The translations under genes and the position numbers were made by a program. The notes beneath the pieces were generated by a model. That model was given only the letters and a program-made list of their open reading frames with translations, searched no databases and had not been told where the DNA came from. Shown piece after piece: positions 1 through 8,700 of a stretch of DNA of 44,505 nucleotides (position 1 is the first letter of the stretch; each line of letters starts with the position of its first letter). The stretch is taken from positions 1 to 44,505 of the forward strand of contig JALGUJ010000028.1 of the NCBI GenBank assembly GCA_029820945.1, read 5' to 3'. This DNA comes from Candidatus Zipacnadia bacterium. GTDB taxonomy: Bacteria; Armatimonadota; Zipacnadia; Zipacnadales; UBA5352.

Positions 1-1
1 T

Positions 2-448
2 CAGTTCTCGAAGAACATGCTGTACTGGCTTGGTGCATCGGTAGAAGAGGTCAGAGCGCTGCGCCGATGTGGACTTGGTGGTTTGGGCGATCGGAAGGGC
101 CCTCCGCCCTCAGCTACACTCAGCGACGCACTAGGCCGAATGACCCACGAGGGGAGAACGCATGAGGCCGTATGCTTCTACCACGACTACTTCACAGCGC
201 TTCGCGAGATAGTGCGCGTGACCGCAGAGACGGTCGTCATCGTGATAGGACATCGCATACTCGATGGCGTAGTCATCGATAATGCGGCCATTACCACAGA
301 ACTGATGGCGCAACTTGGTTGGCAGCTGGAGGAGCGGTTCGCGAGGGACATCCGTCGGAAGCGCATCAACAAGAAGATGGCCACCGGCAACACGGCCAAC
401 GGTGGCACGATAGACTCAGAGGCGATCTTGGTCTACACAGGACCTTAG
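2..448 (+). CDS. Site-specific DNA methyltransferase, C-terminal part (5' end outside window)
   Basis: The frame is open from the first bases, so this is the 3' end of a gene that begins upstream. The last ~80 residues resemble the tail of type II N4-cytosine/N6-adenine methyltransferases: a predicted strand (VVIVIGHRILDG), then a basic stretch (RRKRINKK), then the closing pattern NGGTIDSEAILVY. An early SKNMLYWLG also fits this family. The SAM-binding FxGxG and the catalytic DPPY/NPPY motifs are not visible and would lie upstream. The gene ends 22 bases before the convergent stop of a restriction endonuclease, which supports a role as the protective partner of a type II restriction-modification pair. 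The target base cannot be told from this fragment. Confidence 0.75.
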   Translation, partial: QFSKNMLYWLGASVEEVRALRRCGLGGLGDRKGPPPSATLSDALGRMTHEGRTHEAVCFYHDYFTALREIVRVTAETVVIVIGHRILDGVVIDNAAITTELMAQLGWQLEERFARDIRRKRINKKMATGNTANGGTIDSEAILVYTGP

Positions 449-470
449 GCGAGAATCCCGCATTCAGCAG

Positions 471-1544
471 TCAGGGGCTCTGCACCAGTATCTCCACAAG
501 GGGGTCCGGTGCAGCCGGGTCTCTGATGACTCGTATGTGTTTGCCTGAGGGTGGCGTCCCTTCCGTCTCCGCAGTTCGGTGATTGAAGGATACACACAAG
601 TCGAACTCGCCGTTCTCCTCAATGTAGACGCGTTTGTCTGTAGGCTTGGCGGACGTTCCCAACTCCCCGTCGTTGATGTAGGCGCGTCGCTCGGACACGG
701 TGGGCGACTTCGGAAAGGACTTGACATCTAGAGTCACAAGAATGGACAGGAACCCAGCGTTCATAATGGCTCGGCTGGTCGGAACATCATCGCTCACGCG
801 TTCCGCGAGACTCACCTTCGCGTGCACGAATCCAAGGACCGCGGCGGGATCTTCCGGCAGTGCATTGGGCTCACCAGCATAGGCCACAAGATCAAGTTTG
901 GCGGAACCGACACTATCCTCAATTCCAAGTAGCTTGAGCATCTCCCGCTTCTCGTTGCGGCTCAGGAGTGGATGCAGGACAACGCCGAACGGCTCCAACC
1001 GTGGCCTGTAGTAATCTCTGAGATAGATCTCAAACGCGTCCCCACTTGCTCGTACCCAGCTCTGTTTGGGATCGGTATCAGGTTTGTGCTGGGGCAGGAC
1101 AGCGCAGTAGCTTCGGTACACGACGTGATGCCACAGGTCACTTGGGTTGGCGCGGGGGCAGCGTCTCGTGGCTGTCTGAAACGCGTGTAGAATAGCTTCA
1201 CGGTTCTTACGCTCGCGGTCAGACAACGCTTCATCAAGTGCTTCTAGGATCGCCGCTCTGTCGTCATCGGACACCCACTCTACGTCGATTTGCCCAGCGT
1301 TCACTACGTGGTTGCTACTGCATTCAGCCCTCTGTAGGAGTTCAGACAATGGTATACCAAGCGCGGTGGCAATGCGCTGTGCCGTAACGAGAGTGACATT
1401 CCGCTCACCGCGCTCCACAGATCCCACATACGTGCGGTGCAGCCCAGCCTCCAGGGCCAAGTCCTCCTGGGACCATCCCTGAGCAACTCGGGCACGGCGC
1501 ACCGCGTCACCTATCGCAGCGGCGATTTCATCTGGAGTAAGCAT
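471..1544 (-). CDS. BsaWI-like type II restriction endonuclease with N-terminal XRE helix-turn-helix domain
   Basis: This 357-residue protein has two parts. Residues ~8-72 are a typical XRE/Cro helix-turn-helix (WSQEDLALEAGLHRTYVGSV, then RIATALGIPLSELL). Residues ~130-357 resemble the BsaWI family of CCGG-type restriction enzymes. D218 in KLDLVAYAG and the downstream K243-x-S-x-x-E248-R249 segment (HAKVSLAERVSDDV) are the likely active-site residues; the exact assignment is inferred from recall of the family. BsaWI itself cuts WCCGGW; the specificity here is unknown. The gene converges on the methyltransferase. The fused HTH could do the work of a separate controller protein. The ATG at 1544 sits just after a candidate promoter with dyads. 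Lower GC than the neighbours suggests recent acquisition. Confidence 0.8.
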   Translation of the reverse strand: MLTPDEIAAAIGDAVRRARVAQGWSQEDLALEAGLHRTYVGSVERGERNVTLVTAQRIATALGIPLSELLQRAECSSNHVVNAGQIDVEWVSDDDRAAILEALDEALSDRERKNREAILHAFQTATRRCPRANPSDLWHHVVYRSYCAVLPQHKPDTDPKQSWVRASGDAFEIYLRDYYRPRLEPFGVVLHPLLSRNEKREMLKLLGIEDSVGSAKLDLVAYAGEPNALPEDPAAVLGFVHAKVSLAERVSDDVPTSRAIMNAGFLSILVTLDVKSFPKSPTVSERRAYINDGELGTSAKPTDKRVYIEENGEFDLCVSFNHRTAETEGTPPSGKHIRVIRDPAAPDPLVEILVQSP

Positions 1545-1550
1545 ACCCCA

Positions 1551-1586
1551 ATTGTATGTGACCTGTAGTCAATGAGTCGACCGACT
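1551..1586 (-). promoter_or_regulatory. Candidate promoter and dyad operator of the restriction gene
   Basis: On the minus strand, TCGACT (1580-1575) and TACAAT (1556-1551) are separated by 18 bases and lie directly before the endonuclease start. Two dyads overlap this promoter: a perfect one, AGTCG-AC-CGACT (1575-1586), and an imperfect GAC-N5-GTC (1560-1570). C-box operators of restriction-modification controllers are built from similar GACT/AGTC half-sites. Autoregulation by the fused XRE domain is an inference. Confidence 0.4.
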
Positions 1587-2303
1587 ATGAGTAGCATGTT
1601 GGGCGAACGCACGGTTCGGCAATATGTCGGGCGGGGGGACGGCCGCCGTCCCAACGTCAGCGAGGAGTTCGTGGACGAGTTCGCGGAGAAGCTCGGCCTG
1701 GAGTTCGTGTGCGACGGCCGGGGGGACCTGCAGGAGACCTTCGGGCCGGAGGACATCTTCGACTACATCTACGCGGTCTTCCACTCGCCCACCTACCGCG
1801 AGCGCTACGCGGAGTTCCTGAAGATCGACTTCCCGCGCGTGCCGCTGACCTCCGACGGGGAGCTGTTCCGCGACCTGGTGGCGCTGGGCGGGGAGCTGGT
1901 CTCGCTGCACCTGATGGAGCACCCGGACCTGGATGAGCTGATGACCAGCTACCCGGTGCCCGGCGACAACGAGGTGGAGAGCGCGCACCCCAAGTACTTC
2001 CCGCCCGGCGAGGTGCCGCCGGGGGCGGAGGAGCCACTGGAGCGCGGGCGCGTCTACATCAACGGCACGCGCCGCAAGCGCGACGCGGAGCGCGCGCAGT
2101 ACTTCGAGGGGGTGCCGCCGGAGGTGTGGGAGTTCCAGGTCGGCGGCTACCAGGTGCTCGACAAGTGGCTGAAGGACCGCAGGGGCCGCACGCTCACGCA
2201 GGACGACCTGACGCACTACCAGCGCATCGTGGTGGCGCTGTCGCGCACCATCGACCTCATGGACCAGATCGACGACCGGATCGACGAGTGGCCGATCGAG
2301 TAG
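1572..2303 (+). pseudogene. C-terminal stump of a type ISP restriction-modification enzyme
   Basis: From about base 1641 the 243-residue frame matches the C-terminal specificity domain of single-chain type ISP (LlaBIII-like) restriction-modification enzymes: EDIFDYIYAVFHSPTYRERY, then FLKIDFPRVPLTSD, then QYFEGVPPEVWEFQVGGYQV, then LDKWLKDRRGRTLT. The full family is over 1,500 residues, with nuclease, helicase and N6-adenine methyltransferase domains in front of this part. All of those are absent, and their place is taken by the divergently oriented restriction gene. The first ~23 residues do not look like family sequence, so the ATG at 1572 is probably fortuitous. The remnant is out of function unless it supplies a specificity subunit in trans, which is not known for this family. 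Confidence 0.75.
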
Positions 2304-2359
2304 CCGCGTCCGGGCGAGGGTGCCTGGCCCGCGGCCGCGCGACGAGTGTCTGCGCGCCG

Positions 2360-2658
2360 CTACAGCCTCACAAGCGTCATGCCGCCGAATGCGAAGGCGT
2401 GTTCCGCCTCGACAAACAGCAACAGGCTCGCCGTGGCGTTCCTCATGCCGTACTCGCCCTCCGTGGTGAGGACGTCCTCGGCCTCAATGCGGAACTGCGG
2501 CTCGTCGCGGTTGCCAGAGCCGACGAGTTCCCCGGACCCACGGTCGCGGTCGCGCGGGGGGTCAGCCGAGACGCCTGAGGTGCAGGGCCGACGCTCGCGG
2601 CGAGCACCACCAAAGACAGAGCGACGGAACCGATCAGCGCCCGACCCTTGATGTGAAT
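2360..2658 (-). pseudogene. Frameshifted remnant of a small exported protein
   Basis: On the minus strand a good AGGAGGAG site (about 2665-2658) precedes a non-ATG start (ATT 2658 or ATC 2652). The following frame reads as a signal peptide (KGRALIGSVALSLVVLAAS then VGPAPQA). That frame soon turns into low-complexity R/S/T sequence. Another frame, ending at 2360, reads as good protein: RIEAEDVLTTEGEYGMRN, then a hydrophobic strand and FGGMTLVRL at the end. A frameshift around 2520-2560 would join the two. The product is not recognised. The ending resembles a beta-sandwich edge strand, but that is weak. Confidence 0.4.
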
Positions 2659-2837
2659 CTCCTCCTGTCCCTGTTGATTCGGCGATCATCGGCACGCGGC
2701 GTCCCGCCGACGTCTCGATCACGACATATTCGCGACGGTGGGCGAGGGTATTACCGGCGCCTGATAGCAGCCAGCATTACTACACGACATCGGCGGCACG
2801 ATCACGTAGCGTCTGCGCGAGTCGCATCCGCACAGGT

Positions 2838-3254
2838 ATGCCGTGTACCGCCGCGGAATACCCGGCCGGAGCCAGGCAGGTGGCCTGCCGGAGGTGCTTC
2901 TTTGGCATGCGCATGGCGATCTCGATCGCGGCTCTCGTGGCCTGCACTGCCTATCTGGACCCTGAGCATCCCGGCCGCAATCCCGACACACCGCAGCGGG
3001 AGGGGCTGCGTCAGGCCGGGCACGATCAGCGGTATGCCCTCACCCTCGAGCAGCTCATCGAGTGAAGCCGCGCGGAGGCGGCACAGGCCGCCCGCGATGC
3101 ACGGCGCGGCCTCAACCGCCTCATGGACGGTCTGCCCTTCAACGGCGAGGCGTTCCTGCACGACGGCATGTCGAAGCGCCGGCTCCACGAGGTGAGCTCT
3201 GCGATCGCGGAGCAGATCATCCGCCGGATGGAGCTCGCAGCGGGAGCGAAATGA
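2838..3254 (+). pseudogene. Broken 3' end of a second DUF4091 glycosidase gene
   Basis: From ~2945 the frame reads AYLDPEHPGRNPDTPQREGL and then QRYALTLEQLIE before a TGA at 3063-3065. Without changing frame it continues RLMDGLPFNGEAFLHDG and IAEQIIRRMEL to a TGA at 3252. The same order of motifs closes the intact neighbour at 3258-5522 (DTPHWEGLRQAWYDHRY, ALMESLPWNGDPFLDE, IVEEIIRLQGE). This is therefore the last ~100 codons of a paralogue, interrupted by one in-frame stop and lacking everything upstream. The first ~35 codons after 2838 do not match. A direct tandem duplication followed by deletion is the simplest history. Confidence 0.75.
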
Positions 3255-3257
3255 GGG

Positions 3258-5522
3258 ATGGGGATGACCGGGCTGACGATGGTGGCAGTTGCGACGCTGT
3301 TCAGCGGGGCCTGGGCCGGAGAGCCGCCTGAGTTCACTGGGCTGGAGCATACGACCCGCCCGCTGGCGCAGCAGGGCTCGGGGAACCTGCTGCCCAACGC
3401 CGACTTCGCCGACGGCCTGGAGGGCTGGGGGGCGGAGGGCGACGTCTCGGTCGAGGAGATCGACGGCGGCCGCGTGCTGCGCCTCGGGCCGATCGGCGAG
3501 GAGCAGGTCGCGCACGTGCGGGTGTACCTCCCTGAGCCGAAGGGCGGCACGCTCTACCGTCTGCGCTTTGAGGTCAAGATCGCCGAGGACGCGGAGCTGA
3601 CCTGGAAGTCGCACTCCGGGCTCTACGGCTGGTTCTCGCACTCGAGTCCCACGAGGGGGAGCGCGGGGGCACTGCGCATCAACGAGTACCGCCGCACGGG
3701 CGAGTGGATGCCGCGCGAGCTGTTCCTCTTCACGCATCTGGACGTGGCGGCGGTCTATCTGAGCCTCTCCTGGCACGCGAACGCCGGCGACGCGCTGCTG
3801 CGCGGCTTCGAGGTCGTGGAGGCGCCGGTCCCCGCCGAGGATGGGCGCGTCATCCTCGAGACGCCTGCAGGCGACTGGGCGGAGCTGCCCGACGTGACGC
3901 CGCAGGTCGTGCCGCCGGAGCGCCCGACGGCGTGGGTCGCGCGCGACCCCGACACGCTCAGGCCGCGGTCGATACCGACGCGCGGTGACCTGGAGCGCGA
4001 CCTGTATCTGGCCGGCACGCCCGGCGAGATGACGGTGGGGGCGATCGGGCTCTACACGCCGCACGCCCTGGCCGCCGCGCGCGTGACGGCCGGCGAGCTG
4101 GCGGGCGAGGCCGGGGAGCTGGGCGCCGAGCCATCCGTGCGCCAGATGGTCTTCATGCCCCGGCGCACCAACTACTACGGCCGCGGGCGCACCTTCCACT
4201 ACGTCCCCGACTTCTTCCTCGACTTCGACGCGGCCGACTGCCCGGCCGGGGAGACCACCGGCTTCTGGGTCAGCCTGCGGGTGCCCGAGGATGCCACGCC
4301 GGGCGAGTATCACGGCACGGTCACCGTCTCGGCGGATGGCTTCGAGCGCTCGATCGCGGTCGACCTGGTGGTTCACCCCTTCGAGCTGGCCGATCTGCCG
4401 GGCAGGGCCAGGTACCTCTACCTCGACACCGGGCGCTGGCGGAACATGAGCGACGCGCAGGTGTTGGCCGAGATCGCCGACGTGCGCGATCACGGCTACG
4501 AGTCGATCCCGCTCGCCGCGGCGGGCGACATGATCGTTGAGGGCGGTCACATCGTTGACTTCCGGCTCGCCGACTACGCCGAGCGCATGATCCACCTGGC
4601 CCAGGAGGGCGGCTTCGAGGGCCCGTTCGGCTTCTGGACGGGCAGGTTCCCGGAGCACGTGCGCGCGAGGCTGGAGCTGCCCGAGGACGCGCTCGAAGGC
4701 TATGCGGACACCTGGCCGCCGGCGGTCGCGGCGGGCACGATCGAGGCGCAGCGGGAGCTGAGGGAGGCCGTCACGGCGGCGGGCATCGAGGAGCCCTTCA
4801 TCATCGCCATCGACGAGCCGGGCTACTGGAAGGAGGGCAGCCCCGAGCGCTACGCCTGGGACATGGCCGTCGCCGGGGAGTCGGGCTGGGAGACCTACTG
4901 CACCACCTCGACGCCGCCGCCCGATCCGCTGGGCCTGCACGTCACCTACCACTGCTACGGCGGCGGGCATATGTATCGCGACCCCGAGCACGCGCGGGAG
5001 ATCGTGGAGGTCACGCACGAGCACGGGCAGCAGTGCTGGTACTACTGCACCGGCTCGTACTCCGGGCAGATCGGGAACATGCTGCGCAACCGCTACCTCG
5101 CCGGCTTCATGTTCTTCCGCTGCGGCGCTGACGGCACCGCGAGCTGGACCTTCCAGCGCCCGCGTGGCAATGCATTCGACGACTTCCGGCTCGACGAGCG
5201 GGGCAACGAGCGCACGGGCCAGCCCTGCACGACCTACCCGGACCCGCGTAACCCCGGGCTGAGCCTCGACACGCCGCACTGGGAGGGCCTGCGCCAGGCC
5301 TGGTACGACCACCGCTACGCCGCGACCCTTCAGCAGCTCATCGACGCGGCGCGAGAGCGGGACCCGCAGACGGCCGACGCGGCGCAGGAGCGCCTCGACG
5401 CGCTCATGGAGAGCCTGCCCTGGAACGGTGACCCCTTCCTGGATGAGCGGCTGACCAACGCGCGGCTGGACGAGGTGCGCGCCGCCATCGTGGAGGAGAT
5501 CATCAGACTGCAGGGGGAGTAG
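3258..5522 (+). CDS. Exported GH123-like (DUF4091) glycoside hydrolase
   Basis: The product has 754 residues. Residues 1-20 are a signal peptide ending in WAGE. Residues ~40-190 are a carbohydrate-binding beta-sandwich (NLLPNADFADGLEGW). Residues ~235-375 are a second beta-sandwich with the typical ATPGEYHGTVTVSADG. A TIM-barrel-like region follows (~380-650), in which D519-E520 of FIIAIDEPGYW match the adjacent Asp-Glu pair used for substrate-assisted catalysis in GH123 enzymes. The C-terminal helical region (WYDHRYAATLQQLIDAA) is the DUF4091 signature. GH123 members release N-acetylgalactosamine; the substrate here is inferred only at the level of 'a glycan'. ATG 3258 has only a weak ribosome site and begins 4 bases after the stop of the broken paralogue. 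It is the first gene of the cluster. Confidence 0.8.
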   Translation: MGMTGLTMVAVATLFSGAWAGEPPEFTGLEHTTRPLAQQGSGNLLPNADFADGLEGWGAEGDVSVEEIDGGRVLRLGPIGEEQVAHVRVYLPEPKGGTLYRLRFEVKIAEDAELTWKSHSGLYGWFSHSSPTRGSAGALRINEYRRTGEWMPRELFLFTHLDVAAVYLSLSWHANAGDALLRGFEVVEAPVPAEDGRVILETPAGDWAELPDVTPQVVPPERPTAWVARDPDTLRPRSIPTRGDLERDLYLAGTPGEMTVGAIGLYTPHALAAARVTAGELAGEAGELGAEPSVRQMVFMPRRTNYYGRGRTFHYVPDFFLDFDAADCPAGETTGFWVSLRVPEDATPGEYHGTVTVSADGFERSIAVDLVVHPFELADLPGRARYLYLDTGRWRNMSDAQVLAEIADVRDHGYESIPLAAAGDMIVEGGHIVDFRLADYAERMIHLAQEGGFEGPFGFWTGRFPEHVRARLELPEDALEGYADTWPPAVAAGTIEAQRELREAVTAAGIEEPFIIAIDEPGYWKEGSPERYAWDMAVAGESGWETYCTTSTPPPDPLGLHVTYHCYGGGHMYRDPEHAREIVEVTHEHGQQCWYYCTGSYSGQIGNMLRNRYLAGFMFFRCGADGTASWTFQRPRGNAFDDFRLDERGNERTGQPCTTYPDPRNPGLSLDTPHWEGLRQAWYDHRYAATLQQLIDAARERDPQTADAAQERLDALMESLPWNGDPFLDERLTNARLDEVRAAIVEEIIRLQGE

Positions 5523-5583
5523 ACTGTAGCCCCAAGTAGCCCGCAGCGACGCGCACAGCCAACTCTGACCTGGAGGGAGACCG

Positions 5584-6669
5584 ATGCAGTGGCATCAGTT
5601 CGATGACGAGGACCTGCAGGCGTGCAAGCGGGTGTTGGACAGCGGGACGCTCTGCTCGATAGGCGGGAGCGAGGTGCCGGCCTTCGAGGAGGAGTTCGCC
5701 GCCGCGATGGGCTCGCCGCTGGCGCTGGCGGTGGTGAACGCAATGGCCGGGCTGCACTGTGCGGTCGTCGCCTCAGGCGCCGACCACGGCGACGAGGTGA
5801 TCGTCGATCCCATGGTCACCTTCGCCGCGCTCGGCGCGCTCTACCATCACTGCAGGCCGGTCTTTTGCGACGTGGAGCGCGACACGCACCTGATGGACGC
5901 GACGAAGCTCCCCGAGCTACTCACCGACCGCACGCGCGCGATCATCGTCACCCAGGCCTGGGGCCTGTGTGCCGACATGGACGCCATCAACGGGTTCGCC
6001 CGCGAGCACGGCCTGCTCGTCGTCGAGGACTGCGCGCACGCCATCTTCGCGACCTACAACGGCACCTACGCCGGGACGCTCGGGGACGTGGGCGTGTACT
6101 CCTTCCAGCAGTCCAAGCAGATGGCGCTGGGCGACGGTGGCATGACCTGCATGAAGGACGAAGGCGTGCGCACGGTCATGGAGGAGATGATCACCTTCGG
6201 CACCGTCCCGGCGCGTCTGGGGTGGAACTACCGCATGAACGAGCTGGTGGCGGCGGTCGGGCGCGTGCAGCTCAGGCGCGCGCCGGAGTACGTCCGGATG
6301 TGCCAGAGGGCCGCCGCGCACTACAACGAGGCGGTGGCGGGGTGCGAGTGGCTCGTGCCACAGGCCGGCCGGCCCGGCCGAGTGAACGCCTACCACATCT
6401 GGACCGCCATCTTCGAGGGCGAGGATCAGGGCATTTCGCGCGAGCAGTTCACCGGGGCCTGCGCCGAACAGGGCCTGAGCGTGCGCCTCGGCTACATCCA
6501 CCGGCCGGCCTACGCCCATGAGCCCATCGCGCAGTACCTCGACGAGGAGCCGCACTGCCCGGTCGCCGAGCACCTCATGCCGCGGCTGCTGATGTTCGGC
6601 ACCGGCGGCGATCCGCAGGCGCACGTGGTGAATGCCGAGAAGCTCGCCGCCGTCGTGGACAGCTTCTGA
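5584..6669 (+). CDS. DegT/DnrJ/EryC1/StrS family PLP aminotransferase
   Basis: This 361-residue fold-type-I PLP enzyme is of normal family length. K178 in VYSFQQSKQMALGDGGM is the Schiff-base lysine. D149 in VVEDCAHA binds the pyridine nitrogen. NYRMNELVAAVGRVQL is the conserved helix after the active site. Family members transaminate nucleotide-linked keto-sugars or cyclitols such as scyllo-inosose. Its place among catabolic-looking genes, with no nucleotide-sugar enzymes nearby, points to a free sugar or cyclitol instead, but this is inference. A GGAGGGAG site precedes ATG 5584, and the next gene follows 16 bases after the stop, so they are likely co-transcribed. Confidence 0.85.
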   Translation: MQWHQFDDEDLQACKRVLDSGTLCSIGGSEVPAFEEEFAAAMGSPLALAVVNAMAGLHCAVVASGADHGDEVIVDPMVTFAALGALYHHCRPVFCDVERDTHLMDATKLPELLTDRTRAIIVTQAWGLCADMDAINGFAREHGLLVVEDCAHAIFATYNGTYAGTLGDVGVYSFQQSKQMALGDGGMTCMKDEGVRTVMEEMITFGTVPARLGWNYRMNELVAAVGRVQLRRAPEYVRMCQRAAAHYNEAVAGCEWLVPQAGRPGRVNAYHIWTAIFEGEDQGISREQFTGACAEQGLSVRLGYIHRPAYAHEPIAQYLDEEPHCPVAEHLMPRLLMFGTGGDPQAHVVNAEKLAAVVDSF

Positions 6670-6685
6670 CGCCCGGAGGTGCGCC

Positions 6686-8482
6686 ATGAGACCGTTCCGC
6701 GCAGCACTGCTCTACGACGACGACCTGCGTGCCGAAGCAAATACAGGGGGCCGCAACTACTGGCCGGTGTACCACCGCGAGATCCTGCGGCGCATGGGCC
6801 TGCCGCATGAGGTCATCGGGCCGGCGGCGCTGGAGCCGGACGCGCTCGCGGAGCTGAGCGTTCTCCTGCTGCCGCCGTTGCCCGCGGACTATCTGGACGG
6901 CGCGATGGTGGCGGCGATCAGCGCATGGGTGCGGTCGGGTGGGCTCCTGGTGGGCTTCGCGACCGAAGGGCTGGACGAGCTGTTCGGCATCTCAGTCGAG
7001 GACACGCTTGACCACGTGGGGGATGAGTTCACGCCCTCCGCCTGCATTCGCCTGTGCGATCCGCAGTGGACGCTGGAGCTGCTGCCGCCCCACCGGCAGG
7101 CGACCGCCCTGCCGGTGATCGCGCCGATGAAGGTGATCTCCGCGCCCGGCCGCCGCGAGCTTGCCCGGCTGCTGTCCTTCTTCGAGCGGGACACAGGCCG
7201 CCCGGCCGTCAGCTACCGCGAGGTCGGCGAGGGGGCCGCCTGCTTCTGGGCCTTCGACCTTGCCGAGTGCCTCTGGAAGATGCAGCAGGGCCGGCCGGTC
7301 TACGAGGACTTCGACGGTGACGGCAAGCTCCGCACCATGGACCAGGTCACCACTCGCCCATGGCCGGGCGACGTCCCCTACGCAGACCTGATGGCGCTGG
7401 CCCTGCGCAGGATGATGGCCGAGCGTGGCGCCGCGTTCATCTCGCCGCTCCCCCCTGCGGCGGACGGCACCGTGCCCGACGCGGTCTTTCACTGGGGCGG
7501 CGACGACGAGGGCAATCCGGAGGTGTCGATTCCCGCCGCCGAGTTCATGGCCGACCTGGGGCTGCCCTACCATATCAACATCATGCCGCACCCGCCGGGA
7601 GAGCATCCGCTGCCGCCCGAGCGTTTCGAGCGCCTCCGCGAGCTTGGCTGCGAGCGCAGCCTGCACTTCAACTTCATCGAGGCCGTCGAGCACCCGTACG
7701 CCTTCACGAAGGCCGACCTCGCCCGGCAGGTCGACGACTACCTCGCGGCCTACGGCGAGATGCCCGTGTGCACGGTCTTCCACTGGACCTCGTGGACGGG
7801 CTGGGCCGAGCCCGCGCGCTGGCTCAGCGAGCTGGGCCTGCGCGGTGACAACAACCGCATCCACCGGCGCTATCCGCCCCTCAACCCCACCAACCGCGTC
7901 GCCTACGCATTCGGCACCGCCTGGCCCCTTCACTACTACGACGACTGGCGGCACGGGAATGCGCGCATCGAGTTCGTCAGCCTGCCCATCTGCGGCTATG
8001 AGCTCGGGCACCGGCAGGGCGAGCCCGAGCCCAGCCAGCTCCACTGCGCCATCGAGCAGGCCGCCTTCTGGGGCCTGACCATGAGCCTGTTCTTCCATCC
8101 GATTCGCCTCACGGAGGACGCCCCCCGCGAGGCGGTCCGTGAGGCTCTGGCGCACATCGACCGGCTCGGCCTCAACGCCCTGCACCTCGGCACCGACGAG
8201 TTGTGTGAGTGGTGGCATCAGCGCGATGCCTCCGCCATCGAGTCCGTCGAGCGCAGCGACGGCGAGGTCCGCCTATCGGTGCGCTCGGGGAGCCCCCGCG
8301 GCTGCGTGGTCCAGATGCTCGCACCCGAGGATGGCGATCCGGCGGTTGAGGTCAACGGTCAGCCGGCCGAAACCGTCGTCCGCGAGCAGCACGGCGCTCG
8401 GTGGCTGTCGGTGGCTCTGCCGCCGGGGCGCTCGGAGGCGATCGTGCGCCGGCCGATGGCGGCGCGCGAGGAGCACGAATGA
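6686..8482 (+). CDS. Polysaccharide-deacetylase-like protein with GATase1/ThuA-like N-terminal domain
   Basis: ATG 6686 has GGAGG seven bases upstream and is preferred to the in-frame ATG at 6632, which lies inside the aminotransferase gene. The product has 598 residues. Residues ~1-200 look like a class-I amidotransferase/beta-galactosidase-trimerisation fold (LSVLLLPPLPADYLDGA, AWVRSGGLLVGF). Residues ~262-520 resemble a NodB-type barrel: VFHWGGDDEGN supplies D273-D274, and SLHFNF with H327 could complete the metal site. There is no signal peptide, so it is probably cytoplasmic. The last ~75 residues form a small beta domain. The deacetylase call is by motif resemblance only; the canonical HxxxH is not clear, so activity is uncertain. 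Confidence 0.6.
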   Translation: MRPFRAALLYDDDLRAEANTGGRNYWPVYHREILRRMGLPHEVIGPAALEPDALAELSVLLLPPLPADYLDGAMVAAISAWVRSGGLLVGFATEGLDELFGISVEDTLDHVGDEFTPSACIRLCDPQWTLELLPPHRQATALPVIAPMKVISAPGRRELARLLSFFERDTGRPAVSYREVGEGAACFWAFDLAECLWKMQQGRPVYEDFDGDGKLRTMDQVTTRPWPGDVPYADLMALALRRMMAERGAAFISPLPPAADGTVPDAVFHWGGDDEGNPEVSIPAAEFMADLGLPYHINIMPHPPGEHPLPPERFERLRELGCERSLHFNFIEAVEHPYAFTKADLARQVDDYLAAYGEMPVCTVFHWTSWTGWAEPARWLSELGLRGDNNRIHRRYPPLNPTNRVAYAFGTAWPLHYYDDWRHGNARIEFVSLPICGYELGHRQGEPEPSQLHCAIEQAAFWGLTMSLFFHPIRLTEDAPREAVREALAHIDRLGLNALHLGTDELCEWWHQRDASAIESVERSDGEVRLSVRSGSPRGCVVQMLAPEDGDPAVEVNGQPAETVVREQHGARWLSVALPPGRSEAIVRRPMAAREEHE

Positions 8483-8700
8483 CGGTCCAGGCCACCACCA
8501 AGCGTCTGGAGGTCTGCATCATCGTCGTAGAGGGCGCGCCCTCATCGACGAGCCGGTCATCGCGCTGGGAGCGGACGGGCGGGCCGTGGCGTTCTGGGAC
8601 CACGGCTCGATGCGCTGCGCCACGCTCGAGCCCATCCACCGGCGCGTGCGGCTGGAGTCGGGAGAGAGCCGGTCGGCGTCGGTCACATGCACTGCACTGA
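8479..8700 (+). pseudogene. Short frameshifted gene coupled to the deacetylase-like gene
   Basis: ATG 8479 overlaps the preceding stop in ATGA and has AGGAG (8468-8472) at ideal distance, a normal sign of translational coupling. The frame reads MTVQATTKRLEVCIIVVEG and then degenerates into R/S/A-rich sequence, closing at 8700. From ~8547 another frame, the one that runs into the next gene, reads as real protein: LIDEPVIALGADGRAVAFWD, then SMRCATLEP and RRVRLESGES. One frameshift near 8545 would join them. The product is not recognised. It could be the start of a once larger gene whose rest was deleted. Confidence 0.4.

Noticed and set aside
3063-3065. In-frame TGA in the DUF4091 remnant as possible selenocysteine or recoding
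   Set aside because: The intact paralogue has no Cys at the place, there is no evident hairpin after the TGA, and the gene lacks its front part; decay is simpler.
2802-5312. 836-codon minus-strand open frame opposite the DUF4091 gene
   Set aside because: Mirror frame of a GC-rich gene: R/A/V/H-rich, no domain, no ribosome site. The plus strand has signal peptide and domains.
6632-6685. Longer N-terminus for the deacetylase-like protein
   Set aside because: It lies in the aminotransferase gene and lacks a ribosome site, while ATG 6686 has GGAGG.
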